64,000 nucleotides of DNA from Candidatus Rifleibacteriota bacterium. GTDB lineage: Bacteria > Muiribacteriota > Ozemobacteria > Ozemobacterales > Ozemobacteraceae. The translations under genes and the position numbers were made by a program. Of this stretch, positions 1 through 9,804 are shown one piece after another; position 1 is the first letter of the stretch; each line of letters opens with the position of its first letter. A model generated the notes under the pieces. That model saw only the letters and a list, made by a program, of their open reading frames with translations, searched no databases and was not told where the DNA came from. The stretch covers positions 186,001-250,000 of the forward strand of contig JADFXM010000002.1 of the NCBI GenBank assembly GCA_015233565.1. The letters are read 5' to 3'.

Positions 1-1220
1 CATTTCCCTGCGACCAAATTCAAGAAATTGTATTTCAGGGAAAAGAACAGAATCCGCCGCTTTACAATCGGCATATCGAGATTGTCGGTATGCCAGGAAT
101 TGCAACGGTTTCCATTGAAATTGTCAGAGAAGCAAGAGGAAGAAATTTCGCTGATGCTGAAGAGGCCGTTCATTCAATCAATGCGGACCCAGTTTTGGAA
201 TCCGGAAAACTTGTGCTTCCGGTTGCCTTAGATCCAAGTTCCTGGTGGTTTTATCGTTATCCTGAACTTCAGATTTCCATAAAGGTTCCTTTAGAACAAG
301 CATTGACACTTTCAACCGAAGGAAATTTTCGACATGGGAAAATTTTTCTTAGAAAATTACACGGTTCAATTAATTTGAACGTTGAGACTCTTGATATGGA
401 GCTTGATGAAATCAACTGTCCTCAACTGAAACTTGCAAACAAGGTGGGTTCCGTTCTTCTGGGAAACATTGAAACTAACATCCTTGAATTTTCTTCATCT
501 GTTGGTTCAATCGATATTCGGAATTTGAAATGTGCAACATGTACTTTAGAAACCGATGTTGGACATGTCGAACTTTTAAAGGTAATAGCCGACTCTTTGG
601 AAGCCCGAACTCGAGTAGGGGCAATTAATATTGATGGCTTTTTAGGAAAAACACTCCGGGCTAAATCTGATGTTGGTTCTGTACAGGTAAAGACTTACGA
701 GTGGGCCCCTGAAGTTGAGTATTTTCTTGAAAGCAATATCGGAAGTGTAAACATTCGAGTTCCTGAAAACCCAGTTCCAGCTCTATTTTTGAATTCGCAG
801 ATCGGTAAGATCCGCAATGATTTTGACGAATCAATTCCAGCATCCGGAGCTCCTCGTATAAAAATAGAAACTCACATCGGTGGAATACGGGTCAATTCCG
901 GAAATAAATTCGATAAATTGAGCAGATCAAGCAAATGGGAAACAACGAATAGATTTGGAAACAGCTGGAATTATTCTTTCGGCAGCAAATCACGAAAAAC
1001 TAAAACTTTCAGTTCTAATGGAATGCCTGTTTTGCCGGAAATGCCTCAAGTTCCAAAAATTCCTGGACAACAAAACGCGGTTTCATCTTTCTCGGCGCCT
1101 CAGTTGCCTCCACTGCCTGCTGAAGCACCACCAAAATTTTCGAAAAATGCAAGCGAGCCATCTTCATTAATCGGGTGGGATTTATTTGAAAAAGTTATTC
1201 AGATATTGGTAAAATTATAG
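1..1220 (+). CDS. Beta-helix-like (DUF4097-type) protein, 5' end cut by the window edge
   Basis: The frame is open from base 3 through the first internal ATG (base 90) to the stop at 1218-1220, so the true start lies left of the window. About 405 residues are visible. The central part is built of short strands recurring every 20-25 residues around a V-G-S-V/I or I-G-S/K-V motif (KVGSVLLGN, SVGSIDIRN, RVGAINIDG, DVGSVQVKT, NIGSVNIRV), the pattern of a right-handed beta-helix as in the DUF4097/putative-adhesin family. The last 80 residues are Pro-rich, then end in a short hydrophobic helix. No catalytic motif is visible. Such proteins are usually surface or envelope factors; that role is inferred, and no membrane segment or signal is visible in this fragment. 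It is not obviously linked to the cas genes, which start 450 bp downstream. Confidence 0.7.
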   Translation, partial: FPCDQIQEIVFQGKEQNPPLYNRHIEIVGMPGIATVSIEIVREARGRNFADAEEAVHSINADPVLESGKLVLPVALDPSSWWFYRYPELQISIKVPLEQALTLSTEGNFRHGKIFLRKLHGSINLNVETLDMELDEINCPQLKLANKVGSVLLGNIETNILEFSSSVGSIDIRNLKCATCTLETDVGHVELLKVIADSLEARTRVGAINIDGFLGKTLRAKSDVGSVQVKTYEWAPEVEYFLESNIGSVNIRVPENPVPALFLNSQIGKIRNDFDESIPASGAPRIKIETHIGGIRVNSGNKFDKLSRSSKWETTNRFGNSWNYSFGSKSRKTKTFSSNGMPVLPEMPQVPKIPGQQNAVSSFSAPQLPPLPAEAPPKFSKNASEPSSLIGWDLFEKVIQILVKL

Positions 1221-1222
1221 CG

Positions 1223-1245
1223 TTTGGAAAAAAAATATTTCCAAA
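1223..1245 (+). terminator. Hairpin just after the beta-helix gene
   Basis: A perfect 8-bp inverted repeat, TTTGGAAA (1223-1230) and TTTCCAAA (1238-1245), with a 7-nt A-rich loop, starts 3 bp after the stop codon. It is AT-rich and lacks a clear U-tract, so it is a weak or Rho-assisted terminator candidate. Confidence 0.4.
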
Positions 1246-1673
1246 ACATTGATAGAGGCTTGTTGCTCTATTCTTGAATCGCTCAAAGTACAAGGAACCC
1301 AGTTGCTTCTGGAACCTTTTTTTGAGGCTTGATTTATATCATAATTAACCTTTTTGAGAATTATGCAACAAACTCATAGGAACTTACTTTCTTTGGAATT
1401 AGGTGAAAACTGACAAAACCTACATTTAGATTTCCTTTTTAGAGATTTTTGAATTCATGAAATTATTGAGACACTGAGAAGTTGGGAAAAATTATAGTGG
1501 TTCGTGAAAGTACAACACTTGAAAGCGCCGCTGATAAATAAATGTGATATTTTTCGCAATTTCTTAGTGAAGTATTTGGATTTTCAGAAAATTTTCCACG
1601 TGCTATCAGTGAAACGGGAAACCCGCATTTCCAATAATGTTGGCTGAATTCTCTTGAAAGGAACGAAGAAAAA
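1246..1673. other. Non-coding gap ahead of the cas operon
   Basis: No credible ORF is present on either strand. The gap should contain the cas operon promoter. The best-looking element is TTGAAA at 1519-1524 with TGaTAAATA at 1532-1540, but the spacing is short and I would not assign it. AAAGGA at about 1658-1663 is the likely ribosome-binding site for cas3. Confidence 0.4.
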
Positions 1674-4211
1674 GTGAGGAATTTCTTGCAGAAACCTTTG
1701 TTGAAGGCTCCTTTATTCTCATCTTCGGAATTTATTGCTCACGTTCGCAAAAGTGATCGTGAAATCCAAACAGTTGAATCGCATCTTCTCGAAACTTCTG
1801 AAATTGCAGGACGTTTTGCTGAAAAATTGGGCTTATCTCATGCAGGAGCATTAATTGGTTTGCTTCATGATTTTGGAAAACTGAGTAGCGCTTTTCAGAG
1901 TTATATCAAAGCATGTGTCAACAAAGAATTCGATAAGAATTTGATTGATTTTGATGTTGACCAGGAGTTTACGGATTTCCAAAATCTTAAGAGAAAAGTG
2001 GATCATTCGACGGCAGGGGCTCAGTGGATCCATAAAAATCTCCCCAAGCACGTTTGGGGGCCGTTATGTTCTCAAATAATGAATTTGTGCGTCGTTTCCC
2101 ATCACAGCGGTTTGATTGACTGCCTTGATCCTGATGGAAAAGACAACTATAAACGGAGAATCGAAAAGGTTGATGAGGAAACCCATTTCGAAGAATGTTA
2201 TACTAGATTCAGCCCAAGATTGTCTGATAAAGCAATTGAACTCCACGGAGAAAAACTCATCTTGGAGTTCAGGGTCTTAATAAAAAAGATTTTTAGCCAC
2301 GAGGGCCCAGAAGGGAATAAAGTAAAGGAATTTTACCTGGGATGTTTAGCACGATGTTTGTTCAGTTGCTTAATTGACGCCGATCGAATAAGCAGCGCCG
2401 ATTTTGAAGAGCAAAAAAATGCGACAGTCCGCTCAAAATCTTTTCCAAATTGGGATTTGGCGATAGAAAGGTTCGAAAGATTTTTCAAAAGTCTTAAGCA
2501 GGTAAATCCAATTGACAAAATCAGAAAGGAAATATCAGACAAACTCAAATCCCAGGCAGGAAACTCAATAGGGGTCTACACATTGACAGTTCCAACTGGA
2601 GGAGGCAAAACCTTCTCCAGTTTGCGTTATGCTCTTCATCATGCAAAGAAGCACAATCTTGAGAGGATTTTCTATATCATTCCCTATACTTCAATAATAG
2701 AGCAAAATGCCTCTGAAATCAGGAAAATTCTTGAAGAGGAGGGGGATGACTTTTCTTCCTGGGTTCTGGAACATCATTCAAATCTCGAATCTGAGCAACA
2801 AACATGGCAGAGTAAGCTGATTGCCGAAAATTGGGATGCTCCCATAGTTGTAACCACAATGGTTCAATTCCTCGAAGCATGGTTTGGCAGCGGAACTAGA
2901 AGTGTTCGGCGTCTGCACCAAATGGCAAGATCGGTATTGATTTTTGATGAGGTTCAGACACTTCCGATTAAATGCGTTCACATGTTCTGCAATTCAATGA
3001 ATTTTTTATCAATTTTTGGGAAAAGCACAGTAATTCTTTGTACTGCCACACAGCCGGTTTTAAGCGAACTAAAAAATTCTAAGCGTGGACAATTACGCCT
3101 CTCAGATGAATTGGTGGGTAATTCCACAGATGTTGCCAGACTTTTCGACTCTCTTGAACGGGTGGAAGTGATTAATAAATGCAGGGAACCCGCAGGTTGG
3201 AGCCTTGAAGAGTTAACTGAACTTTCTGTTCAATCCCTGGAGCAATCCGGCAGTTGTTTGGTAATAGTGAATACAAAAGCTTGGGCCAAAAACCTTTATC
3301 TGTCCTGCAAGAAAACGGGAAATTTTTCAAAGGAAATATTCCATTTGAGCACAAATCTATGTCCTGCACATCGCAAAGAAATTTTCAGGAAGATTAAAGA
3401 ACGTCTTGAAAAACAGCAACCTGTCTTATGTGTCAGCACTCAATTAATCGAAGCTGGAGTAGACATAAGCTTTAATTCGGTTATCCGATTTCTCGCCGGT
3501 TTTGATTCGATTGCCCAAGCAGCTGGACGTTGTAACAGGCATGGAACGATGCAAGACGAGTCAGGAAAACTCTGTAGGGGAAAAGTTTTTGTTGTAAATC
3601 CTGAAAAGGAAACAATCAAGGGACTTGAGGATATTATGGAGGGCCAGAGAGCAGCTCGAAGGGTTTTTTCAGAAAACCCTGATGATAATATTTTGAAGCC
3701 TGAGATTATTAGGAAATTTTTTGATTATTATTTTTTTGAACGTTCGGACTCAATGATTTATCCTTTTAAAGATCATGTGGGATACTCAGACTCTATTTTC
3801 AATCTCTTGAGTGATAACCCCCATAACAACTTTGGGTGTAAAAATGACTTCCGAGGGAAAAAAGGTATGTTGCCTTTGCTTATGCAATCGTTTGCGACTG
3901 CAAACAAATACTTTGCGGCAATTGATGCCCCCACGGAATCTGTAATAGTTCCCTACGGAGAAGAGGGTAGAAAAATAATCGCGAGTTTGTGTGGCCAGCA
4001 ATTCGATCCAGCCGCTTTCAGGTTAATTTTGAGAGATGCCCAGAAATACAGCGTAAACGTATTTCCCAATGTATGGGACAAATTAAGAAAAAATCAGTGT
4101 ATTTACGAGGTCCATCAAACAGGTATATATTACCTTGACGAGCAATATTATAATGAAGATTTTGGCCTGGCAACCGAAAAGGTTGCTGAAGCGGGTTTTT
4201 TGATGATCTGA
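1674..4211 (+). CDS. cas3: CRISPR-associated helicase/nuclease Cas3 (type I-C)
   Basis: Cas3 is recruited by Cascade to an R-loop, then nicks and unwinds the target DNA. The N-terminal HD nuclease shows His37, the His65-Asp66 pair (GLLHDFGKL), a D-H-S at 110-112 and His143-His144. The SF2 helicase follows, with Walker A VPTGGGKTF around 307-314, DEVQ at 424-427, motif III CTATQP around 455-460 and motif VI QAAGRCNRHG near 610. At 845 residues it is a normal fused HD-helicase. The start is GTG, chosen because it follows AAAGGA at usual spacing and precedes the HD domain. It is first in a tight plus-strand operon, ending 13 bp before cas5c. All key motifs are intact, so it looks functional. Confidence 0.97.
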   Translation: MRNFLQKPLLKAPLFSSSEFIAHVRKSDREIQTVESHLLETSEIAGRFAEKLGLSHAGALIGLLHDFGKLSSAFQSYIKACVNKEFDKNLIDFDVDQEFTDFQNLKRKVDHSTAGAQWIHKNLPKHVWGPLCSQIMNLCVVSHHSGLIDCLDPDGKDNYKRRIEKVDEETHFEECYTRFSPRLSDKAIELHGEKLILEFRVLIKKIFSHEGPEGNKVKEFYLGCLARCLFSCLIDADRISSADFEEQKNATVRSKSFPNWDLAIERFERFFKSLKQVNPIDKIRKEISDKLKSQAGNSIGVYTLTVPTGGGKTFSSLRYALHHAKKHNLERIFYIIPYTSIIEQNASEIRKILEEEGDDFSSWVLEHHSNLESEQQTWQSKLIAENWDAPIVVTTMVQFLEAWFGSGTRSVRRLHQMARSVLIFDEVQTLPIKCVHMFCNSMNFLSIFGKSTVILCTATQPVLSELKNSKRGQLRLSDELVGNSTDVARLFDSLERVEVINKCREPAGWSLEELTELSVQSLEQSGSCLVIVNTKAWAKNLYLSCKKTGNFSKEIFHLSTNLCPAHRKEIFRKIKERLEKQQPVLCVSTQLIEAGVDISFNSVIRFLAGFDSIAQAAGRCNRHGTMQDESGKLCRGKVFVVNPEKETIKGLEDIMEGQRAARRVFSENPDDNILKPEIIRKFFDYYFFERSDSMIYPFKDHVGYSDSIFNLLSDNPHNNFGCKNDFRGKKGMLPLLMQSFATANKYFAAIDAPTESVIVPYGEEGRKIIASLCGQQFDPAAFRLILRDAQKYSVNVFPNVWDKLRKNQCIYEVHQTGIYYLDEQYYNEDFGLATEKVAEAGFLMI

Positions 4212-4224
4212 AAGGGGGATTACA

Positions 4225-4932
4225 TTGAAAAACAGTATCAACTTCAAGTTGTGGGGCCAGTATGCATTGTTTACCGATCCAATAACAAAAATTGGAGGTG
4301 AGAAGTGCTCCTACCTGGTTCCAACTTATGAAGCAATAAAGGGTGTCTTAAAATCAATTTACTGGAAGCCGACAATAATCTGGCGCATAAACAAAATAAG
4401 GGTTGTTAAGCCAATTCGAACTCAGACAAAAGGTGTTAAGCCGCTTTCCTGGAATGGGGGAAACAGTCTGGCTTTTTACACCTTTCTTCACGAAGTTGAA
4501 TACCAAATTGAAGCGCATTTCGTTTGGAATGAGTTTCGACCGGAACTAAAACCTGATCGGATCGATGGTAAGCATTACTCAATTGCCAAACGCGTTCTTG
4601 AAAAGGGGGGCCGTCAGGACATCTTTCTGGGCACCCGTGACTGTCAGGGTTACGTTGAGCCCTGTCAATTCGGTGAAGGGACTGGCGCTTACGATAATAT
4701 CGACGAAATGGCCTTCGGACTTATGTTTCACAGCTTCGGCTATCCTGATGAAATCGGTGGAAATGAGCTTAAAGCCAACTTCTGGTTGGCAAAAATGAAA
4801 TATGGAATAATTGAGTATCCGAATATGGAATTGGAATCCCTTAACTCTCGTTCTGTAAGGCCTATGATCCCAAAGGTTTTTGATATCAATAAGAATCAGA
4901 AATCTGTTGAGGTTGAGGAGCAAAATCTATGA
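4225..4932 (+). CDS. cas5c: Cas5c (Cas5d), crRNA-processing Cascade subunit
   Basis: In type I-C systems, which lack Cas6, Cas5c cuts pre-crRNA at the base of the repeat hairpin and stays on the crRNA 5' handle in Cascade. The 235-residue length fits the family. The N-terminus (LWGQYALFTDP... SYLVPTYEAIKGVLKSIYW) is the typical Cas5 RAMP start, and the later GTRDCQGYVEPCQFGEG segment is typical of the I-C subfamily. The start is TTG, preceded by AAAGGGGG; no ATG offers a better fit. Its stop overlaps the cas8c start (ATGA), implying translational coupling. The repeats downstream have the matching 7-bp stem that Cas5c would cleave. Confidence 0.95.
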   Translation: MKNSINFKLWGQYALFTDPITKIGGEKCSYLVPTYEAIKGVLKSIYWKPTIIWRINKIRVVKPIRTQTKGVKPLSWNGGNSLAFYTFLHEVEYQIEAHFVWNEFRPELKPDRIDGKHYSIAKRVLEKGGRQDIFLGTRDCQGYVEPCQFGEGTGAYDNIDEMAFGLMFHSFGYPDEIGGNELKANFWLAKMKYGIIEYPNMELESLNSRSVRPMIPKVFDINKNQKSVEVEEQNL

Positions 4933-6914
4933 GCTGGATTCAAAGACTTTACGAGACCTATAAGCAGGCTCAACTTCTTGAATCGGGAGATAGGGAAAAA
5001 CTAGTTCCTGAATATCACACTTCTCAAAATGCCCATATAAACATTATTTTGGATGAAAAAGGTTCTTTTAAAAGAGCAGAAGTTTCGGATGAGAAATCGT
5101 CCATTCTCCTTCCTTCAAATGAAATTTCACAAAATCGGGTAGGTAATGATGCCCCTCACGCTTTAGCAGATACAATTCAATATGTGGCAAAAGATTATCC
5201 TGATTTTGGTGGAGAGAAATCTTTTTTTTCTTCATATTATGATCAACTGACAAGATGGTGCGATTCAGATTTTTCTCATCCTAAAATACGGGCTGTTCTT
5301 GCTTATGTTTCTAAAGGGCGAGTAATCGCAGATCTTGTGGAACATGGCATTTTGTTTGTTGATGAAAACCGGCATTTTATGCGAAAATGGGAAAAAAAAG
5401 ATCTTGAAGCTCCAAAGATATTTTCCGTTTTACCAAAAAAAAATAAAGGGGAAATAGACCCTAGAACGGCATTAATCTGCTGGACAGTAGAAATTCCAGG
5501 GGACAGGAATTCCAGCGCTGATACATGGAAGGATCCGACTCTTTACGATAGTTGGATTTCTTTTATGGATTCTCAAAATTCCGACAAAGGTTTTTGTTTT
5601 GTTTCCGGACGTCTGGAATCTATTGCAAGGTTGCATCCTGCAAAATTGAGACACAATGGTGACAAAGCAAAATTGATTTCCTCAAATGATACCGAAGGTT
5701 TTACATTTTTAGGCAGATTTCTTGATGCAAAGGAAGCCGCCTCTGTGGGATCGGTGGTTTCTCAAAATGCTCATTCCGCACTTAGGTGGTTGATTGCAAG
5801 ACAAGGTATCAGAAACGATGATCAGGTTATTGTTGCCTGGGCTGTTTCGGGAAAACCAATCCCAAACCCAGTAGAAGACAGCTGGGACCATTTATTTAAG
5901 GACGAAGAAATAAATACTTCAGAAATTGTTCCGACGTCAAAAAATGATTTGGGCACAGACTTTGGGCAAAGAACTGCATTAAAACTTAAGTTAAAAATCC
6001 AGGGTTACCGACAAAAGTTGGAGAGCACGGAACAATTGTCTCTGATCTGCCTCGATTCTGCTACCCCAGGAAGAATGTCTATAAACTATTATAGGGAATT
6101 TCTTCCCGATGCATATTTTGAGGCATTGAATGACTGGCACGAAACTTTCACCTGGTTTCAGAGACAATCTCTAGAAATTCCTGATAAGAAGAAAAAAGGG
6201 AAGAGAATGACTGTTTGGCCACAGATTGCCCCTTCACCCAAAAACATTGCCGAAGCTGCACATGGAAAATCAATTTCCCCTGAGCAGAAAAAGCATATTT
6301 TCGCCCGAGTTTTGCCGTGTATTGTTGAAGGAAAAGGACGCCCCTTTCCGTTTGATATTGTTCAGAGTTGTTTAAATCGTGCAACTAATCCAAATTGTTG
6401 CGAAAAATGGGAATGGGAGCGAAATGTTGGTGTTGCCTGTGCTCTTTACCGAGGCTTTTTTGCTCGCCATCCACAATTAGAGAAAAGGAGAATTTTTTCG
6501 ATGGCTCTCGATGAAAAAAATTGTTCCCGGGATTACCTTTATGGGCGTTTGCTTGCTGTTGCAGAGAACCTTGAAGGTTATGCATTAGCTATTACAAAAG
6601 AAGATCGTTCAACTACTGCTGAACGTTATATGCAGCGTTTTGCCGAAAGGCCTTTCAGCACATGGCGGAATATTGAGCTTGCCTTGGCGCCGTATAAAGA
6701 TCGTTTGAGAAAAAACAGACACGGTTTTCTGGTGATTAGAGCAAAAGAATTAGACAACATTATGACAAAGTTTGCTGAAAAAGATTTTACCTGTGATGAT
6801 AGACTTAGTGGTGAATTTCTACTTGCTTACCATTGCCAGAGAATGGAATATATGAATAAAAAGAACACTTCAGAAAATAATGAAAACGAAGGAGAAAATA
6901 ATGAGCCTCAATAA
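4929..6914 (+). CDS. cas8c: Cas8c, large subunit of type I-C Cascade
   Basis: Cas8c recognises the PAM and helps recruit Cas3. At 661 residues this copy is somewhat long for the family. It begins MSWIQRLYETY, with the conserved SWI-L-YETY opening of Cas8c (Csd1). Internal segments such as RTALICWTVE, GFCFVSGR, GFTFLGRF and SALRWLIARQG match what I know of the family. The last 20 residues are Asn/Glu-rich and overlap the cas7c start by 14 bp. Its position between cas5c and cas7c supports the call. Type I-C systems commonly make the small subunit (Cas11c) from an internal start within cas8c; I could not place such a start with confidence. Confidence 0.95.
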   Translation: MSWIQRLYETYKQAQLLESGDREKLVPEYHTSQNAHINIILDEKGSFKRAEVSDEKSSILLPSNEISQNRVGNDAPHALADTIQYVAKDYPDFGGEKSFFSSYYDQLTRWCDSDFSHPKIRAVLAYVSKGRVIADLVEHGILFVDENRHFMRKWEKKDLEAPKIFSVLPKKNKGEIDPRTALICWTVEIPGDRNSSADTWKDPTLYDSWISFMDSQNSDKGFCFVSGRLESIARLHPAKLRHNGDKAKLISSNDTEGFTFLGRFLDAKEAASVGSVVSQNAHSALRWLIARQGIRNDDQVIVAWAVSGKPIPNPVEDSWDHLFKDEEINTSEIVPTSKNDLGTDFGQRTALKLKLKIQGYRQKLESTEQLSLICLDSATPGRMSINYYREFLPDAYFEALNDWHETFTWFQRQSLEIPDKKKKGKRMTVWPQIAPSPKNIAEAAHGKSISPEQKKHIFARVLPCIVEGKGRPFPFDIVQSCLNRATNPNCCEKWEWERNVGVACALYRGFFARHPQLEKRRIFSMALDEKNCSRDYLYGRLLAVAENLEGYALAITKEDRSTTAERYMQRFAERPFSTWRNIELALAPYKDRLRKNRHGFLVIRAKELDNIMTKFAEKDFTCDDRLSGEFLLAYHCQRMEYMNKKNTSENNENEGENNEPQ

Positions 6915-7743
6915 TAAAATTGATTTTGCCTTGATTATTGCTGTTTCAAATGCAAACCCCAATGGTGATCCCCTGAACGGAAACAGACCCAGAACGGACT
7001 TCTCCGGAAAAGGAGAAATTTCCGATGTATGTCTGAAAAGGAAAATCAGGGACCGCCTTCAGGATGCTAAACAAAGCATTTTTGTACAATCAGATGAGAA
7101 GAAAACAGATGGAATGCCAAGTTTAAAAACCCGAGCTGAAGATCCAACATATGGGCTTGGGAAGGATGCATTTAATCCGAAAAAGACCAATAAAGATGAT
7201 GCAGTAAAATTAGCCTGCAATAAATGGTTTGATGTTCGAGCTTTTGGTCAGGTTTTTGCCTTCGGAAAAAGTGAAGATGCTTCAGGTGTTTCAATTGCAA
7301 TCAGAGGTCCGGTTACCATCCAGTCAGCCTTCAGCATCGATCCGGTAAGTGTTACCAGTATCCAGATAACCAAAAGTGTCAGCGGAGAGGGTGACGGAAG
7401 CAAAAAGGGGTCTGATACTATGGGAATGAAACACCGTGTGGATAAGGGAATTTATGTTGCTTACGGAGCTATTACACCACAACTGGCTGAAAGAACCGGC
7501 TTCAGTGATGAGGATGCAAAGGTTATCAAATCATTGCTTCCGAAGTTGTTTGAAGGTGATGCCTCATCCGCCCGGCCAGAAGGAAGCATGCAGGTCAAAA
7601 AGGTGATCTGGTGGGAACATAGCAGCAAATCCGGTCAGTATTCTTCGGCAAAAGTTCACCAATCTCTGACCGTAAATACAGACGGAACATATCAAATTTC
7701 TAAGCTTCCAGACCTGAAAGTGGAAGAGGTTGATGGCTTTTAA
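6901..7743 (+). CDS. cas7c: Cas7c (Csd2), Cascade backbone subunit
   Basis: Cas7c polymerises along the crRNA spacer to form the Cascade backbone. The 280-residue product starts MSLNNKIDFALIIAVSNANPNGDPLNGNRPR; N-A-N-P-N-G-D-P is the Csd2 signature. Later parts include an FDVRAFGQVFAF segment, a SIAIRGPVTIQ segment and MGMKHRVDKGIYVAYG, all expected of the RAMP fold. An in-frame ATG exists at 6880, but the start at 6901 has AAGGAGA ideally spaced upstream and begins at the conserved N-terminus. It overlaps the end of cas8c by 14 bp. Confidence 0.96.
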   Translation: MSLNNKIDFALIIAVSNANPNGDPLNGNRPRTDFSGKGEISDVCLKRKIRDRLQDAKQSIFVQSDEKKTDGMPSLKTRAEDPTYGLGKDAFNPKKTNKDDAVKLACNKWFDVRAFGQVFAFGKSEDASGVSIAIRGPVTIQSAFSIDPVSVTSIQITKSVSGEGDGSKKGSDTMGMKHRVDKGIYVAYGAITPQLAERTGFSDEDAKVIKSLLPKLFEGDASSARPEGSMQVKKVIWWEHSSKSGQYSSAKVHQSLTVNTDGTYQISKLPDLKVEEVDGF

Positions 7744-7782
7744 TCGCAAAAAATTTAGTTAACCTAATTATTCAGCTACTTG

Positions 7783-8454
7783 ATGAATTCAGAAAAAATT
7801 TTCAAAGATGAAGATTGCATCCAGATTTCGGGGTTGCAACATTTTGCATTTTGTAAACGAAGGTGGGGTCTAATCCATATTGATCAGGAATGGGTTGAGA
7901 ATTTCCTTACTGCGGAAGGCCGGAATATGCATGAACGGGTTGATGAGGGTTATAGTGAGTTTCGAAAAGGTCTTCGACAGTATTCTGGTCTTTACGTGAA
8001 AAGTTGCAAGCTTGGAGTTTACGGTCGAACTGATCTGGTTGAAGCTTTGAAAACGGAAGATTTGGACCAGGAAATCGGTTTACTCGGCCTCAAGGGACAC
8101 TGGGAATTGTTTCCTGTCGAATTCAAAAGAGGAAAACCTTATTCTCATGAAGCCGACAGCATCCAGCTTTGCACACAAGCCCTCTGCCTGGAGGAAATGA
8201 CTGGTTCTGAAATTCGTGAAGGTGCGGTTTTTTATGGCCAAATAAAAAGACGGGTGGAAGTTAGATTCGATTCAGACCTCAGAACCAAGACACGAGAGTT
8301 AATTGTTTGCGCTCACGATTTACTGGGAAAGGGAATTGTCCCTGCACCAGTATTTCAAAAGCACTGTCGATCCTGTTCCATGATCGATATTTGCATGCCG
8401 GATAAATTTTTCCCACAGAAGGTAGAACAGTATCGTCGGGAGTTGCTTGGGTGA
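7783..8454 (+). CDS. cas4: Cas4, RecB-like nuclease with Fe-S cluster
   Basis: Cas4 trims prespacers and selects PAM-bearing ends for Cas1-Cas2. This 223-residue protein has the N-terminal cysteine (HFAFCKRRWGLI), the RecB nuclease core with catalytic ELFPVEFKRGKP around residue 100-110, a QLCTQALCLEEM segment, and the C-terminal cluster HCRSCSMIDIC that completes the four-cysteine Fe-S site. A TTG lies one codon upstream (7780); the ATG at 7783 is the simpler start. No strong ribosome-binding site is visible. The stop overlaps the GTG of cas1. Confidence 0.95.
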   Translation: MNSEKIFKDEDCIQISGLQHFAFCKRRWGLIHIDQEWVENFLTAEGRNMHERVDEGYSEFRKGLRQYSGLYVKSCKLGVYGRTDLVEALKTEDLDQEIGLLGLKGHWELFPVEFKRGKPYSHEADSIQLCTQALCLEEMTGSEIREGAVFYGQIKRRVEVRFDSDLRTKTRELIVCAHDLLGKGIVPAPVFQKHCRSCSMIDICMPDKFFPQKVEQYRRELLG

Positions 8455-9485
8455 AAAAAATCAGAAATACTTTGTTTGTAACCGTTGAAGACGCGTGGGT
8501 TCATAAGGACGGTGAGACAATTACCATCCATAAGGACCATAAAAAAATCGGCCAGTTTCCAATTCATCAGATAGGTGAACTTGTTTGCTTCGGTTATGGA
8601 ATAAGCGTTTCTCCTCAACTTGTTGAACACTGCGCTTGTGAAAACGTTACAGTGTCATATCTCGATGGGAAAGGAAAGTTTCTTGCAAGACTGCAAGGGC
8701 CGGTTCAAGGAAATGTATTGCTCCGAAGAGCACAATATCGGGATGCGGACAACCCTGCAAGAACTTTGGCAATCTCCAAGTGTTGCGTATCAGCTAAAAT
8801 CCAAAATCAGCGTAGTATCCTGCTTCGCCATTTACGAAATCATTCAGGTTGTGAAGGTGAGGAAAATATTAGAAACGCCCTTTCAAACATGGAAATTTCC
8901 CTGAGTTCAGCAAGAAATTGCGAGGATCTGAGTTCTTTACGGGGTATTGAAGGCGCTTCGGCAGAACATTATTTCAGTGTTTTTGATTATATGGTATTGT
9001 TTCCTGGCCCTGATTTTCGTTTTCATAACCGCAGCAGAAGACCGCCGATGGATCGCACAAATTCACTCCTTTCTTATGCATATTCCCTGCTGGCCTTAGA
9101 CATAAGATCTGCTCTTGAAGCTGTCGGAATTGATCCTTATGTTGGTTTTTTGCATGTTGAGAGACCAGGAAGACCAAGTTTGGCTCTTGATATCATGGAA
9201 GAATTCAGGGCCTCTATTGCCGATCGTCTCGTTTTAAACCTTATAAATCTTCGACAAATTGATGCTTCTGGTTTCAAAATAAAGCCAAACGGCGAAGTTG
9301 AAATGGATGACGATACAAGGAAGGTTTTTCTTGCTGCCTGGCAGAAACGTAAACGTGAAGAAATCCTCCATCCTTTTTTTGAGGAAAACATGGAAACCGG
9401 TATAATTTACATTGCTCAGGCCAGATTGTTAGCGAAGTTCTTTCGCGGCGAACTCGATTATTATCCTGCTTTCATTTGGAGGTAA
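8451..9485 (+). CDS. cas1: Cas1 integrase (type I-C)
   Basis: Cas1 with Cas2 inserts new spacers at the leader end of the array. The 344-residue length is normal for I-C. The metal-binding residues are present: Glu in LRGIEGASAEHYF, His in YVGFLHVERPGRPSLALDIMEEF, and the Glu of the same LDIMEEFR segment. The start is GTG at 8451, overlapping the cas4 stop, so translation is likely coupled. All catalytic positions that I can see are intact, consistent with the large and clearly active array downstream. Confidence 0.97.
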   Translation: MKKIRNTLFVTVEDAWVHKDGETITIHKDHKKIGQFPIHQIGELVCFGYGISVSPQLVEHCACENVTVSYLDGKGKFLARLQGPVQGNVLLRRAQYRDADNPARTLAISKCCVSAKIQNQRSILLRHLRNHSGCEGEENIRNALSNMEISLSSARNCEDLSSLRGIEGASAEHYFSVFDYMVLFPGPDFRFHNRSRRPPMDRTNSLLSYAYSLLALDIRSALEAVGIDPYVGFLHVERPGRPSLALDIMEEFRASIADRLVLNLINLRQIDASGFKIKPNGEVEMDDDTRKVFLAAWQKRKREEILHPFFEENMETGIIYIAQARLLAKFFRGELDYYPAFIWR

Positions 9486-9486
9486 C

Positions 9487-9777
9487 ATGTTAGTATTGGT
9501 TACTTATGATGTTTCCACCGTCACTTTTGCCGGACGAAAGCGGCTGAATCAAGTTGCAAAAGCATGCAAAGATTACGGCATAAGGGCCCAGAAATCGATC
9601 TTTGAATGCGAAATTGATCCTGCTCAATGGGTGGTTCTTAAAAATAAGCTTTTGGACATAATTAAAGAGTCCGAAGACAGTCTTCGCTTCTATTACTTGG
9701 GTTCAAACTGGGAAAGACGGGTTGAACACCATGGAGCCAGTAAGCCCCCCGACATGAACGGTCTTTTGATAATATAG
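9487..9777 (+). CDS. cas2: Cas2, structural partner of Cas1
   Basis: This is a 96-residue ferredoxin-fold protein beginning MLVLVTYDVST, the typical Cas2 first strand with its conserved Asp. It continues through R-L-N-Q-V-A-K-A-C-K-D-YG and QKSIFECEID, and ends with the strand RFYYLG. It starts one base after the cas1 stop, with GGAGG just upstream. It is the last canonical cas gene of the operon; a non-cas gene follows 27 bp later. Confidence 0.97.
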   Translation: MLVLVTYDVSTVTFAGRKRLNQVAKACKDYGIRAQKSIFECEIDPAQWVVLKNKLLDIIKESEDSLRFYYLGSNWERRVEHHGASKPPDMNGLLII

Positions 9778-9804
9778 TGGATTTGCTTTTTCAGGAAAGA
9801 AAAT

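Noticed and set aside
7755-7762. TTAGTTAA before cas4, the same 8-mer as in the leader inverted repeat
   Set aside because: Without the second arm and in AT-rich DNA, one copy is expected by chance; not called an operator.
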